21,164 nt of DNA, taken from assembly GCA_016207285.1 (NCBI GenBank), contig JACQPW010000040.1, forward strand, positions 1 through 21,164, in the 5' to 3' direction. Positions 9,401 through 15,826 of this stretch are shown piece after piece. Both the position numbers and the translations under genes were made by a program. Source of the DNA: Candidatus Kerfeldbacteria bacterium (lineage in GTDB: Bacteria > Patescibacteriota > Patescibacteriia > UBA9570). The notes below the pieces were generated by a model that was not told the origin of the DNA, ran no database searches, and saw nothing but the letters and a program-made list of their open reading frames with translations. Numbering within the stretch: position 1 is the stretch's first letter; every line of letters begins with the position of its first letter.

Positions 9401-12400
9401 TGGGTAGAGGGTCATTTCATCAGTGACAATTAACTGTGGCTCAATCACACTACCATCAGTTAATGTATAACTAGGGGTGTAATAATGTACACCGATACTA
9501 AATTCACTCTCTAAGATAGTAGTGTCATCACCATCATCTAATTGGTCTGGATCCATCTTCACTTGCGCCTGGATGGTATAGGTTTTGTCCGGTGCGAGGT
9601 CAGGGTAAGAATTATACATTTCAATAGCACACGGACCGGTTAAGCCCACCGCGGCAACCCCATCCGCTGGATTGACATTGTTACCAGACACCGTTGTGAT
9701 GACCGCATCAGTGGTATCACAGCCAACGGCTATATCATCCGCATCCACATCACCGTCGGCATCTAAATCAATTTCGGTATTAGAGGTGGCATTGTACGGA
9801 ATCTTCCAATGATCCGGGAAGCCGTCAGCCACAGCATCCTCAGAGTAATAAGAATTGCTGCTACTATCACGCACATCATCTTCAAAACTCCAGTTATAAA
9901 TCAATTCGGTGATGTTAGGACTATACGGATCAATGTATTCAGAACAGCCCGATTGATTATCAGGACAAACACCAGACCAACCAAAGTCAGTTACTTCTGT
10001 ACTTAACGTAGTACCATCGTCAGGGTAGGTCACATACTGGTGCGTACCGCCGTCGTATAAATCAACATCATCATCCAGATTAGAAATACAGCGAGGGGTA
10101 GGATCGTCATCCGTCCAGCCATCCGCATAACAATCACTGTCGGCATTACACAGATCCCCCACTTTTTCCGCTAGAATAGTCACACCATCGGTATCATGAT
10201 GGACACTATTGCTGTTACACACTCCACCAAGTGGTTGGGAAGCATAGCCATCGACATAATCGCTTAAGTTGTACTGTAGCGGACAATCTGGGGTAGTGGC
10301 TTCGCTTTCTAATTTAAACCAACCATTGAAGGTATTACCGCTGATACTGTATTCTTTTAATTCACACAACTTCTCGCCTGGGTCTTTAAAGTAAACAGTG
10401 CCATCATAGGTAGAGGTATATTCACGACACGATAGTTGTGGCTGTTCACACAGGATCGTAGTGTAGGTATCGGGTTGATCTAACAAATAGACTGAACTGT
10501 AATCGGCAATGGCACCGGTGCGATCATCAACATCGGCCAAACCTAGTTCAGTACAACCCATCACGGTGCTGGAACATTCATTGTCTTCGTTGTAGACCAG
10601 GGTAACGGGTTGATCATACTGGACAATGACATCATCTTGATCGTACTCGTTGTCGATACTGTACGCTTCGGTAAAGGGGTTGGCGGAGTTTTGCGTCGCT
10701 AACATGGCTTCACAACCCACCACATCATCACCACATAAACGGATGAACGATTTTAAGTAGTGTGCGTTGCTATCACGATCTTGATACAAACGACAACCTT
10801 CAAAGTTATTACAGCTATCAGACGAATCTTGAATGAGATACTGACTGTTTGATTCAGTGAGAATCACCGTATCAATATAAGCTTCAGTAGCGGTGGTGGC
10901 ACCGGTTAATTGCAGCACAAAGGTTTCATCGCCAGCATCGACAGTGGTACCCTCTGGTAGCACAATCGGACCAACGGCGTAATACTGCCAACCATCTTCA
11001 CCATTTGGGTTTAAAGTGATAGCTGTGCTCGTGGTGCTAGAGCCAGCGGTAGTGAAGTAGTAATCAGAACCAGCGGTAGTGGTGTCAAAATCAAAGGCAG
11101 CGGTTAGGGTAGCACCAGTGGTGGTGGTACTATCGATCACTTCTGCCCAGAACGTGAGCACATAGGAGTTACCGCCTTCTAACAGACCATAGGTAGTATC
11201 GTCTACACCGTCATCATCGGTGTCTTCGGTGATAAATAGGTCATAGGTGATCGCTGTCTCCGTGGTGCTCGTGGTGGCTGTATCTTGCAACTGTAACGAA
11301 TAGCCAGTCTGTAAGATCGATTCATTGCTGGTAGAAGTGGCGCCAGACCAATCTTCGGTAGAATTATCATCAAAATCTTCATCAATGATGGTTTCTTCAC
11401 TACCAGAATTAGTCCCTTTATATTCACGACAACTGACTTGTTCAACTGAACAACTGTCACTGGAATCCGGCAGAGCAAAGTAGACCCGGGTATCGAGACT
11501 GTTACGCAATGGGGTACAATCGTCGGAAGCGGGAATGACAGCGGACTCGTAGCGATAAAACACTTCTCCATCGGCCGTAGCGTATTGTCGACAATCGGCG
11601 TCGGTGCCGTATTCTTCATCATCAGTAGTGGTATCGGTATTGGCAGTGGTATCGTCCGTTGTACCATTCAAATTACCATCACCATCGATGTCACCGTCTG
11701 GGCCACAATCCCAGGTTGACTGCTCCGTGGCTGTATAATCGGTACTATCCGTACAATCGGCATTGTAGTCTTCTTGTTCTAAGTCCAAATGGGTACAAGG
11801 CGCACCTGTCGTAGTGTCTAACTTCAGAGTGTGATCTTCTACGGCTACCCCAGCGGTATCGCTGCCTTCGAAAGTATAGAATACGCTCGTCGTTTGATCA
11901 TCGGTACGGACACATTGCTGCAGACTAGTGAAGTATTGCAAACCTTCACCACCCGCTTCGACCTCGGCCAAATTAGTGTACTCTTCGCAACCGACGCCAG
12001 ACAGCGAGCACGATTCCCCCGATGGTGGAACGATAGAAACTTGTTCAATACAGTAGCCACCTGTGCCACAATCGGCATCCTCAAAACAATGGGTAGTAGA
12101 ATCACCCTGACAATATTTACCAGAACGATTGATGACACCAGCCCGCTGATCAGTAGTAAGCCAGGTTTCATCTGTGGTGACAGGAACAGTATTATCCAAA
12201 GCTACCTCTTGAAAGAAATCACAACCGGCATAGTAATCATCGGCTTGGTCAAGTTCAGGATTACCATTACATTGGCTACACTCTGGAGCATCGTAGTTAT
12301 AGGCAGTGGCGTCCCAAGTAGCCGAGGCGGCTTCACAGTTGGTTTGGTCTGTATACGTTGTATCAGAACAGGTACCGACACAAGCCACTGAATCTGGGTT

Positions 12401-15400
12401 GGTAATAATCCCCGGAATGCCATCCTCTTCGGACTGACCATCTTGTACATACAATTCACAACCAACATCTTCCGGCTCACAACTGACAGTGTCGTCGTTT
12501 AGATAGGTAACATTATCCGTCTGGTAATTGTTGTAATCGCCTAAGAATTCATCATCCTCAACCAAACTAGTGGCTTGAATGTTAATGTCACAGCTAGCAG
12601 AACTGGCAATGGCGACCGTAATGTCGGTATCGGTGGTGGTATCCGCAAAAGTATAGGTCGTCGTATAATCGCCCCATTCGCCAGCGGTGTACGTAGCATA
12701 GGTGTAATCCACGCCATCCGCATCAGCTGTCACGGCAGCGGAGACATCAGTACCGTCGGCTGAACCAATCGTAAATGAGACGTCCGTACAATCGGTAGTG
12801 GCTGCGGTCATGGCGCTGTACGTGAACGTAAAAGTACGGTTGGCTAAACTATGGCCAGTATCGACCGTGTGAGATAACGTGCCACCACTCACCGCATCCA
12901 GCTGGATGTAATTAGTCGCCACATCTGGTGACACGGCTGCATCATAACTACTATCCAAGAGATAGGCTGTTAATCCAGTTTGCAACCAGCCAATGCATTG
13001 GCCTTCGGGTGTACCGTCGCTATCTTCATCACAACTATCATTACTGACACAACCGCCACCATCATGGCTACAGAAGGCGATGTCATCACCAAAGGAATCG
13101 TTGACCTCGTTTTGATCGCTATCGTAATAATCAAACAGGGCATTCGCAATTAAGTTGGTATCGGGTTGAATGCGGATGTATTGCGTACAACCAGCATCAC
13201 CGGAGTCACATTCCTGCACGTTGTCGTCAAAGTAAATGGTGTCGTTGGCCGTGGCCGGGTCTTCAGTAATGGTACCCAAGACACAGACATTACCGCTGTC
13301 ACTCGTACAATCAAACCCACCGGTAAAAATTGAACAGCTATCAGATAGTAAACATTCCCCATCATCGCCATCGCCATCTTCGCTAGCGCCGTCAGTACAA
13401 CTGTTGCCTAAACTATTTGTACAGGTGCCACCCGTCTCGGTATAACACACCTCACCACAGTTCATGATACCGGCGGAAGCGACTTCACAGACTGGGGCAT
13501 TAGAATAGGTAGAATAGTCACTACTGCAACTATCGGCTCCAGCTGTGGCAGTGTCTTCATCATCTAGCTCACAAGTTTCAGTAGCATCAGCACCGCCACT
13601 ATCCTCGACGGTAATCGAGACCGAAGTATCACCTAACTCAACATTGCCTTCGTTTGTCACAGCACAGGTACACGTACCGGCGGCTTCACTGTAGGTGGTG
13701 TTACTGGCGCCACAGTTATCGTCTAAGGTACAGACTGATCGTGAGCCATCAGTATTATCGACAAAACATTCAGTGTAATCGGTTAACCCATCACTACCCG
13801 ACACACCAGGTAGACCCGCCGAAATATCAAGGCTGTCACCGGACGTTGAACCAGCTGGCACCTGACACGTTTGCTCAACCGTACAAGCACACGATTCGTT
13901 GGCGTCGTAACTGACATCATAACTTAGGCCATAATCAGATTCATTGGTGGTGACATCCTCACTACACGTTACGAAGGTTTCAGTTGGGCTAGCACAATCA
14001 AACTGTTCAGTATCATTTTGGCTGGCACAATACCACTGGCAACCAGGATCCGTAGCACAATCATTATAGTTCAAACTAGATTTAACTAGGGATACATCAT
14101 TACCATCCGTATCAGTAAAGGTTTCGCAACTACTGTATTCCGGTTCACAGACATCGCCATCAAAGCGGTAAATCCGCTCTTCAGCGGTACAATACCCATA
14201 GGCGGTACAAACATCTTCCTGTTCTTCTTGAATGCAACCCCGCGTATCGGCACAGTAATTCAAGCGACTCACAACTAAATCTTCTTGCGTATTGACATTG
14301 CCATCCGTATCAAAATTTTCAATTTCGGCAATGACTTCGCCCGGAGCTTCTCGTTCACAAAAGTTTTGTGGCGCTTTGAGTACCCAGAAGGGATCAACTA
14401 GTTTGCAGTACGGGGAGTAGTTAGTTAATGTGCCGGTATCATCGGTGAAGAGGAAATCACAACTGCGTTCTTCATCGGCCGTACCACAATAGTTATAACA
14501 ATTTACTAACTGTTCTAAGGTTGGGACATCTGAAGAATTAGCAATATAGTCAGCCGCAATTTGCCAACCCACCGGCACAACCCGGTACTTTTTCAAAACA
14601 GTGACACCGGTTTGTAGGACGCCTTCACTATTCTGAATCTGTGAAGTGGTCACTGGACTATCGACACTGGCAAAGGAAAAAGTCTGGCCAGCATCCGATT
14701 GGTAATCAACGAACTCCTGCACGGTCCAACCATCCTGGATGGCGGTTTGCAACGAGGCACCAATGGTACAGTTAATGGCCGAGCGGATATCGGCTTCATC
14801 TGGACAAGCCACTAATTCAGATAAGACATCAAACGAACCGCTGCTGGCAAAAATTGGCTGGCGCAATTCCGCATAGGTAGCTTCAGCCGCTGCCCGGCCA
14901 CTGACCGTGCCGGAAAACTCACCACCTAATAAGCCAGATAACTCACTACCACTGCTTAAGTTGACCAACCCCTGTTGGGCGCGCTCCATCAACTTAGCGA
15001 CGAGCGTACTAGTGAAGATATTGATGGCATCGACCACTGGATTACCCAAACTTTGTAAGGAATAATCTGATACCCGTTCTTTACTCCCACGCAAATCATC
15101 TTGGATGACGCTGGCCGGCGTTAGAATAGTTTTAGAAATTTGTTCCTGTTTAGAGGCAAAATCACTATTTTGCCGCTCAATTTCAGCAGCTTTTTCAGCT
15201 TCCGATTGAGCCACGATCGTTAAGTTTTGAGCTTCCAAAGAAATACCGAGTGGGTTGGCAGTGGAATCAAACTGCAACTGAACAAATTTGGAAAAATCGG
15301 GGTCAGAATACGCTTCTTCCCAATTACCGGCTAATTCCGTCAAGGTACAAGCTGGTTCATAAACGGTCGGGGCACCAATGTTGGTTTCTAAACCAATGGT

Positions 15401-15823
15401 TAAATTAATCAAAAAATCATCACCCGGGTTACATAAACCGGCCGCATCCAAACCGGCCGTAGTGGCAACACCTTCGATAAAGCCACCGGCAGCGGCATCG
15501 CCGGCATCTGTTAAGTAATCACCAACCGACTGGTCGTACACCAACGATTGTTGTCCTGTACCAGACGAAGCCACAAAGACAGCCGCATCATAGGCCAGCT
15601 TGCCCAAAAAGGCGGACATAGCATTTTTGATCCCCACCAAAGCAGCGTTTTTTAACACTTCCCCAATTGTGTCGAAAACCTGTTTGCTGGTTTGCTGGGT
15701 TAAATTGGTGATATCAATGACCGGAATACCTTGCGCGCGTGCAGCCAACGGAGTGGCTACAATCGACGCCATCAAGGTGAGCAAGCAGAGGGCGGAAATC
15801 AGTTTACGCTGAAAACGCTGCAT
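3467..15823 (-). CDS. Giant secreted Cys-rich surface protein with vWA, beta-sandwich and PKD-like domains
   Basis: 4118 residues. A signal peptide (about 1-30, LCLLTLMASIVATPLAARA) is probably cut before Q31. GIPVIDITNLTQQ (32-44) recalls the start of mature TrbJ/VirB5 pilus proteins. Residues to about 440 are Ala-rich and helical. From about 440 the chain is Cys-, Asp- and Thr-rich, with repeated Cys-pair motifs (559-1960), beta-sandwich-like modules near 888-1100, 1478-1658, 1971-2235 and 2561-2990, and a vWA domain at 2707-2929. A hydrophobic hairpin lies at 3294-3338 and a PKD-like domain at 3941-4036. Asp-rich loops such as DADGDVDADD (about 2022-2031) suggest Ca binding. The start ATG lies 3 bases after the upstream stop, with AAGG just before it. 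It probably acts outside the membrane as an adhesin or appendage subunit. That role is inferred from architecture and from the VirB6-like neighbour; an S-layer-like coat protein is the main alternative. Confidence 0.85.
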   Translation of the reverse strand: MQRFQRKLISALCLLTLMASIVATPLAARAQGIPVIDITNLTQQTSKQVFDTIGEVLKNAALVGIKNAMSAFLGKLAYDAAVFVASSGTGQQSLVYDQSVGDYLTDAGDAAAGGFIEGVATTAGLDAAGLCNPGDDFLINLTIGLETNIGAPTVYEPACTLTELAGNWEEAYSDPDFSKFVQLQFDSTANPLGISLEAQNLTIVAQSEAEKAAEIERQNSDFASKQEQISKTILTPASVIQDDLRGSKERVSDYSLQSLGNPVVDAINIFTSTLVAKLMERAQQGLVNLSSGSELSGLLGGEFSGTVSGRAAAEATYAELRQPIFASSGSFDVLSELVACPDEADIRSAINCTIGASLQTAIQDGWTVQEFVDYQSDAGQTFSFASVDSPVTTSQIQNSEGVLQTGVTVLKKYRVVPVGWQIAADYIANSSDVPTLEQLVNCYNYCGTADEERSCDFLFTDDTGTLTNYSPYCKLVDPFWVLKAPQNFCEREAPGEVIAEIENFDTDGNVNTQEDLVVSRLNYCADTRGCIQEEQEDVCTAYGYCTAEERIYRFDGDVCEPEYSSCETFTDTDGNDVSLVKSSLNYNDCATDPGCQWYCASQNDTEQFDCASPTETFVTCSEDVTTNESDYGLSYDVSYDANESCACTVEQTCQVPAGSTSGDSLDISAGLPGVSGSDGLTDYTECFVDNTDGSRSVCTLDDNCGASNTTYSEAAGTCTCAVTNEGNVELGDTSVSITVEDSGGADATETCELDDEDTATAGADSCSSDYSTYSNAPVCEVASAGIMNCGEVCYTETGGTCTNSLGNSCTDGASEDGDGDDGECLLSDSCSIFTGGFDCTSDSGNVCVLGTITEDPATANDTIYFDDNVQECDSGDAGCTQYIRIQPDTNLIANALFDYYDSDQNEVNDSFGDDIAFCSHDGGGCVSNDSCDEDSDGTPEGQCIGWLQTGLTAYLLDSSYDAAVSPDVATNYIQLDAVSGGTLSHTVDTGHSLANRTFTFTYSAMTAATTDCTDVSFTIGSADGTDVSAAVTADADGVDYTYATYTAGEWGDYTTTYTFADTTTDTDITVAIASSASCDINIQATSLVEDDEFLGDYNNYQTDNVTYLNDDTVSCEPEDVGCELYVQDGQSEEDGIPGIITNPDSVACVGTCSDTTYTDQTNCEAASATWDATAYNYDAPECSQCNGNPELDQADDYYAGCDFFQEVALDNTVPVTTDETWLTTDQRAGVINRSGKYCQGDSTTHCFEDADCGTGGYCIEQVSIVPPSGESCSLSGVGCEEYTNLAEVEAGGEGLQYFTSLQQCVRTDDQTTSVFYTFEGSDTAGVAVEDHTLKLDTTTGAPCTHLDLEQEDYNADCTDSTDYTATEQSTWDCGPDGDIDGDGNLNGTTDDTTANTDTTTDDEEYGTDADCRQYATADGEVFYRYESAVIPASDDCTPLRNSLDTRVYFALPDSSDSCSVEQVSCREYKGTNSGSEETIIDEDFDDNSTEDWSGATSTSNESILQTGYSLQLQDTATTSTTETAITYDLFITEDTDDDGVDDTTYGLLEGGNSYVLTFWAEVIDSTTTTGATLTAAFDFDTTTAGSDYYFTTAGSSTTSTAITLNPNGEDGWQYYAVGPIVLPEGTTVDAGDETFVLQLTGATTATEAYIDTVILTESNSQYLIQDSSDSCNNFEGCRLYQDRDSNAHYLKSFIRLCGDDVVGCEAMLATQNSANPFTEAYSIDNEYDQDDVIVQYDQPVTLVYNEDNECSSTVMGCTELGLADVDDRTGAIADYSSVYLLDQPDTYTTILCEQPQLSCREYTSTYDGTVYFKDPGEKLCELKEYSISGNTFNGWFKLESEATTPDCPLQYNLSDYVDGYASQPLGGVCNSNSVHHDTDGVTILAEKVGDLCNADSDCYADGWTDDDPTPRCISNLDDDVDLYDGGTHQYVTYPDDGTTLSTEVTDFGWSGVCPDNQSGCSEYIDPYSPNITELIYNWSFEDDVRDSSSNSYYSEDAVADGFPDHWKIPYNATSNTEIDLDADGDVDADDIAVGCDTTDAVITTVSGNNVNPADGVAAVGLTGPCAIEMYNSYPDLAPDKTYTIQAQVKMDPDQLDDGDDTTILESEFSIGVHYYTPSYTLTDGSVIEPQLIVTDEMTLYPVAHEATIDYEEGTDETDSLSYWYRFEGYIGLGTTVPIPTYDDYCSNLTSTTETACTTAGGEWIPGDVAPYASVFLANHSSNTIYFDAVSFKETDKYYYLDYTVDGTAEREQLDGVNTCVDQDTEESEITSDGGCVAFRDMTSDTQNYSQDGLDCTTCLLTPNSDSCRYVVDACDTNGVLKVKRDRVCSEWIACESSESVEDDNGNVTTQCGAIQRCDRLDEDGNCAATVDITVGYDDLSATSDQHFTTAENDTNELSAIRNLTGYSKVGLTWNDILYCNGGPNAGARCTTDTDCEDTVDTTNSGTCSLPFSTEGYYIYAYMQEVGSITSGTDLIEIRDFEELYCAGANANTSQKCVVNATSSDQPGHCYTTTMQQEVESSPDEEPLTPADFVYGADGADSSDDGVLFDTVNDTDLAYCPNSPNFGTGSADAKNWPFGGSAADYEFTSAGWQSTGGTIFVTQYENYQDCPAPCNDIDLNNVLQVGSEGDEAFTGGAQYDLEDNVSEDGTYALTFDARYTSTDFISTDEDSTDNPSTVQICLRHDNIADLDGVELDRKDCFVAGFGAADIVFAIDSSGSMLEEITAAKLAVPDLADQLTAAGIDTQFALIDLDDEDVSGTNTGASYLDLDLTSSVSDFTTAINNMSPEAAYVDPFEGIYDVANNALADSASLTFRPEAQKFLIVITDTGDEISTAYSATGDENNIGSSEAVSAAVEANLPVFIISTDYAECASDSDGSGAPTCTDYYETYAAQMSGAAYDYTNPSDGTTYEDWATNTTIVDDLFDGIISNIDIFQFSTDMETYSLGPLTVTEKDVDETTAQILSGGVETWLEFIGSDNHPFQIDNVSLLPVLEVNKDLNPIARSCRAYPESSSRQCVYAEPSGTQFQGWKGYCLEAEFRSAIEAEEDSSGGFTGAFSQVVRSVSEKPARCITWWPVDILDGETSIVSRDPAGYTGRSSVYHCLVSKGYEHAGFCEEDDYTDSSDDYSTGKCSNTTYTTKSTCEAASETWSGYGQGVICTEDSTCSALGGSCFQGAAYTLPDDGFCTADLFLPYGRAFGITTEADCDAAAAANPSDNYTWYSEFNDLTASYTEDATDVYSDTSYVVRPLKWDMPDPIETAYMDAYDGYLFSTNLHSEEDVPEDNEDIEGSIAVLDGLLVGIKAAAVLGCGGAGIAAALLSGNVVLITACISAIVAASATAPLYAENHSLERGVIIRLPANEILRNIHASEMAGISFNPGNAGSGSDSEDEYQVWGQLNGDTDDQGPYDQSGATDGNSGNIWLTDLLQGAIEYTEITDGTGQPATEVLNKGNCYSYASGSGNEDKMGFGCRVWGLWDSNFQLDSYDGLPELTTDAEDPTGGLDLVYTWVWGNFDWSETENADPDGEPCVPSAGENEIGFDELEGDNINDWDDDDCVETALQAIAGGDLSTDPDSRNLWADIEENYPLWDDFYVDDPTGATTPTITTFTQSDIGGSSHAKIWPDDDQGWDYTGNHDGGNILSLYVDFNDEGYIQAVYVMEYVAAHGTVDRSAVDFDLGLIETTFANRMHLDIQLRESCALVSESVSDSGDQWAWAVRTADGSTYNINDGTTDAYGISETTDPYGSVTPQETNPLEWDFVEPTSTEEFDSYDAWSRLNAQPAFSAAQDTSLSNAGHPLTCLGECDEKVCIGNPSILGEACSDVSDCDDLGVCMGVGDTTISNEGQGTAYTSLDDQLSGASLVASDRLKHVFANITDFYTLSFYNNVTDDTVYNGGPTTIYAEANAAGYWDDSSGNNLYDEMEPCNGDGSSRPEGYGDDEYCGVYPSVDTITIDGDLGSNSGEKTINNGQTVNLSFTSNVDPEQKALKLIYIDWGDESEPWYETWDADTTTHQYTHAYSCGTSNSAYDSGNAWCDYKPKITLVDNWDWCSGTTSGYCTGTEAATEAATEEACSYISGATWTTASATDTTYPIDHRYAEDDGDDVMASCHSYEETTLTIRVDGGS
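3634..3669 (-). repeat. 12-base in-frame tandem repeat (3 units) near the 3' end of the giant gene
   Basis: On the plus strand the unit cttcggtagcag is perfect at 3634-3645 and 3646-3657; a third unit (3658-3669) differs at two bases. It encodes TEAATEAATEEA between the two Cys of the last C-x10-C-x6-W motif, lengthening that loop from 10 to 14 residues. The unit is a multiple of three, so slippage would change loop length without a frameshift. Confidence 0.85.
3716..4003 (-). other. PKD-like C-terminal domain of the giant protein
   Basis: Residues about 3941-4036. Typical PKD traits: an opening strand with a Gly-rich turn and NNGQTVNLSFTS, then KLIYIDWGDES (WGD at 3988-3990, the PKD hallmark), an aromatic HQYTHAYS strand and a closing YKPKITLVDNW. 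PKD domains are Ig-like surface modules, often in adhesins. Extra Cys in the domain fit the disulfide-rich style of the protein. Confidence 0.7.
5810..5944 (-). other. Membrane hairpin in the C-terminal quarter of the giant protein
   Basis: Residues 3294-3338 form two Gly/Ala-rich hydrophobic segments (3294-3318 and 3321-3338) separated by a short SGN turn, with Cys at 3307 and 3327. This is the only strongly hydrophobic stretch after the signal peptide region and N-terminal domain. The turn is too short for a loop with a folded domain, so a helical hairpin is likely. It is followed by a Leu/Ile/Arg-containing segment (GVIIRLPANEILRNIH). Confidence 0.7.
6854..8143 (-). other. Beta-sandwich (CBM-like) module 4 of the giant protein, interrupted by a vWA domain
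   Basis: The N-terminal half is residues about 2561-2706, with strands around TYALTFDARYTS and STVQICLRHDN. The C-terminal half is about 2931-2990, with METYSLGPLTVTEKD, ETWLEFIGSD and the closing strand FQIDNVSLLPV. The closing IDNVSL (2982-2987) is what a CBM4/9-like jelly roll should end with, yet about 220 residues of vWA domain lie between the halves. Confidence 0.5.
7037..7705 (-). other. von Willebrand A domain with intact MIDAS, integrin-beta-like features
   Basis: Residues about 2707-2929 of the giant. The first strand DIVFAIDSSGSM holds the MIDAS DxSxS (D2714, S2716, S2718). A later strand FLIVITDTGDE supplies D2826 at the usual last MIDAS position. A DPFEG motif (2792-2796) followed by a helix and FRPEAQKFLIVITD is reminiscent of the D-x-P-E-G loop and following strand of integrin beta I-like domains. 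vWA domains bind ligands through a metal ion, so this is the best candidate adhesive site. Confidence 0.85.
9119..9913 (-). other. Beta-sandwich (CBM-like) module 3 of the giant protein, with an inserted Cys loop
   Basis: Residues about 1971-2235. It opens ITELIYNWSFEDD and FPDHW, which resembles the CBM4/9-type start (N-x-S-F-E then a P-x-x-W). It carries a dockerin-like Asp loop (DADGDVDADD) and the strand TYTIQAQVKM, and closes IYFDAVSF. A C-x10-C-x6-W motif (2185-2203) is spliced in just before the last strands. Confidence 0.5.
10850..11392 (-). other. Beta-sandwich (CBM-like) module 2 of the giant protein
   Basis: Residues about 1478-1658. It opens TIIDEDFDDNSTEDWSG, includes a DTDDDGVDD Asp-rich loop and the strand SYVLTFWAEV, and closes AYIDTVILTES, a typical jelly-roll finish (hydrophobic-D-x-V-x-L). 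A Cys pair (1458/1465) lies immediately before it and another (1671/1677) immediately after. Confidence 0.5.
12524..13162 (-). other. Beta-sandwich (CBM-like) module 1 of the giant protein
   Basis: Residues about 888-1100. It starts with NLIANALFDYY, contains a Gly-Trp strand (CIGWLQTG, 943-950) and alternating strands such as RTFTFTYSAM, and ends in SLVEDDEF. The start (N-x-hydrophobic-x-N-x2-F) and the end (strand then SL) match the general style of CBM4/9-like jelly rolls. Fold assignment is inference. Confidence 0.45.
13175..13738 (-). other. 188-residue stretch without Lys, Arg or His and with 17 Cys
   Basis: Residues 696-883 of the giant, between R695 and R884, contain no basic residue and 17 cysteines, with many Asp, Glu, Thr, Ser and Gly. 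This part should be strongly acidic and, if secreted, probably fully disulfide-bonded. No known domain was recognised in it. Confidence 0.8.
15464..15733 (-). other. Mature N-terminus of the giant protein, TrbJ/VirB5-like
   Basis: Residues 31-120 of the giant. The mature chain starts Q-GIPVIDITNLTQQT, then an amphipathic helix (SKQVFDTIGEVLKNAALVG) and a hydrophobic Ala-rich helix (LAYDAAVFVA). Many TrbJ/VirB5 proteins begin, right after the signal peptide, with a GIPV-hydrophobic-D-x2-N-hydrophobic-x-Q pattern followed by long helices. The resemblance is short and seen by eye. Its weight comes from the gene order, since virB5-type genes commonly precede virB6. Confidence 0.4.
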
Positions 15824-15826
15824 ACC

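Larger units (their letters stand above)
3602..12370 (-). repeat. Dispersed C-x10-C-x6-W motif in the giant protein, 4 copies
   Basis: Three copies share exact spacing: residues 1152-1170 (nt 12314..12370, CSDTTYTDQTNCEAASATW), 2185-2203 (nt 9215..9271, CSNLTSTTETACTTAGGEW) and 3130-3148 (nt 6380..6436, CSNTTYTTKSTCEAASETW). A looser fourth lies at 4051-4074 (nt 3602..3673), lengthened by a 12-base tandem repeat. The copy at 2185 sits inside a beta-sandwich-like module. Likely small disulfide loops capped by Trp; function unknown. Confidence 0.7.
4343..13048 (-). repeat. Dispersed C-x5-C...C mini-motif (xxDxD core) in the giant protein, about 6 copies
   Basis: The core is C-x2-D-x-D-C followed 6 to 14 residues later by another Cys, usually in a G-x-C context. 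Copies: 925/931/943 (CVSNDSC), 1246/1252/1258 (CFEDADC then GTGGYC), 1892/1898/1912 (CNADSDC), 2429/2435/2447 (CTTDTDC), 3157/3163/3170 (CTEDSTC) and 3815/3821/3827 (CSDVSDC then DDLGVC). Three copies (1238, 2419 and 3804) have an extra preceding Cys followed by a short Gly/Asn/Ser-rich run. Similar short Cys motifs occur in secreted proteins of Myxococcota and other environmental bacteria. Asp spacing and Cys suggest a small disulfide- or Ca-stabilised knot. Confidence 0.6.
9944..14149 (-). repeat. Dispersed Cys-pair repeat (C-x6-C-x2-Y type) in the giant protein, about 10 copies
   Basis: Copies, by residue numbers of the two Cys: 559/566 (CEPEYSSCETF), 872/879 (CDSGDAGCTQY), 1115/1122 (CEPEDVGCELY), 1272/1279 (CSLSGVGCEEY), 1458/1465 (CSVEQVSCREY), 1671/1677 (CNNFEGCRLY, one residue shorter), 1697/1704 (CGDDVVGCEAM), 1750/1757 (CSSTVMGCTEL), 1792/1799 (CEQPQLSCREY) and 1953/1960 (CPDNQSGCSEY). 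The consensus is C-x5-[GS]-C-x-[EQL]-[YFL]. Copies at 872, 1458 and 1953 lie immediately before beta-sandwich-like modules. I do not know a named family for this motif. Confidence 0.75.

Noticed and set aside
11831..12391. 186-codon open frame on the plus strand opposite the giant gene
   Set aside because: It is fully antisense to a frame with clear domain and Cys-motif constraint, has no ribosome binding site, and its translation (Ile/Thr/Arg-rich, scattered Cys) shows no domain, as expected of a shadow of Asp/Thr/Ser-rich codons.
3467..15823. The giant as an assembly fusion of several genes or a repeat collapse
   Set aside because: One uninterrupted frame with the same composition, Cys motifs and module style runs throughout, and no long DNA-level repeats are present that would cause misassembly.
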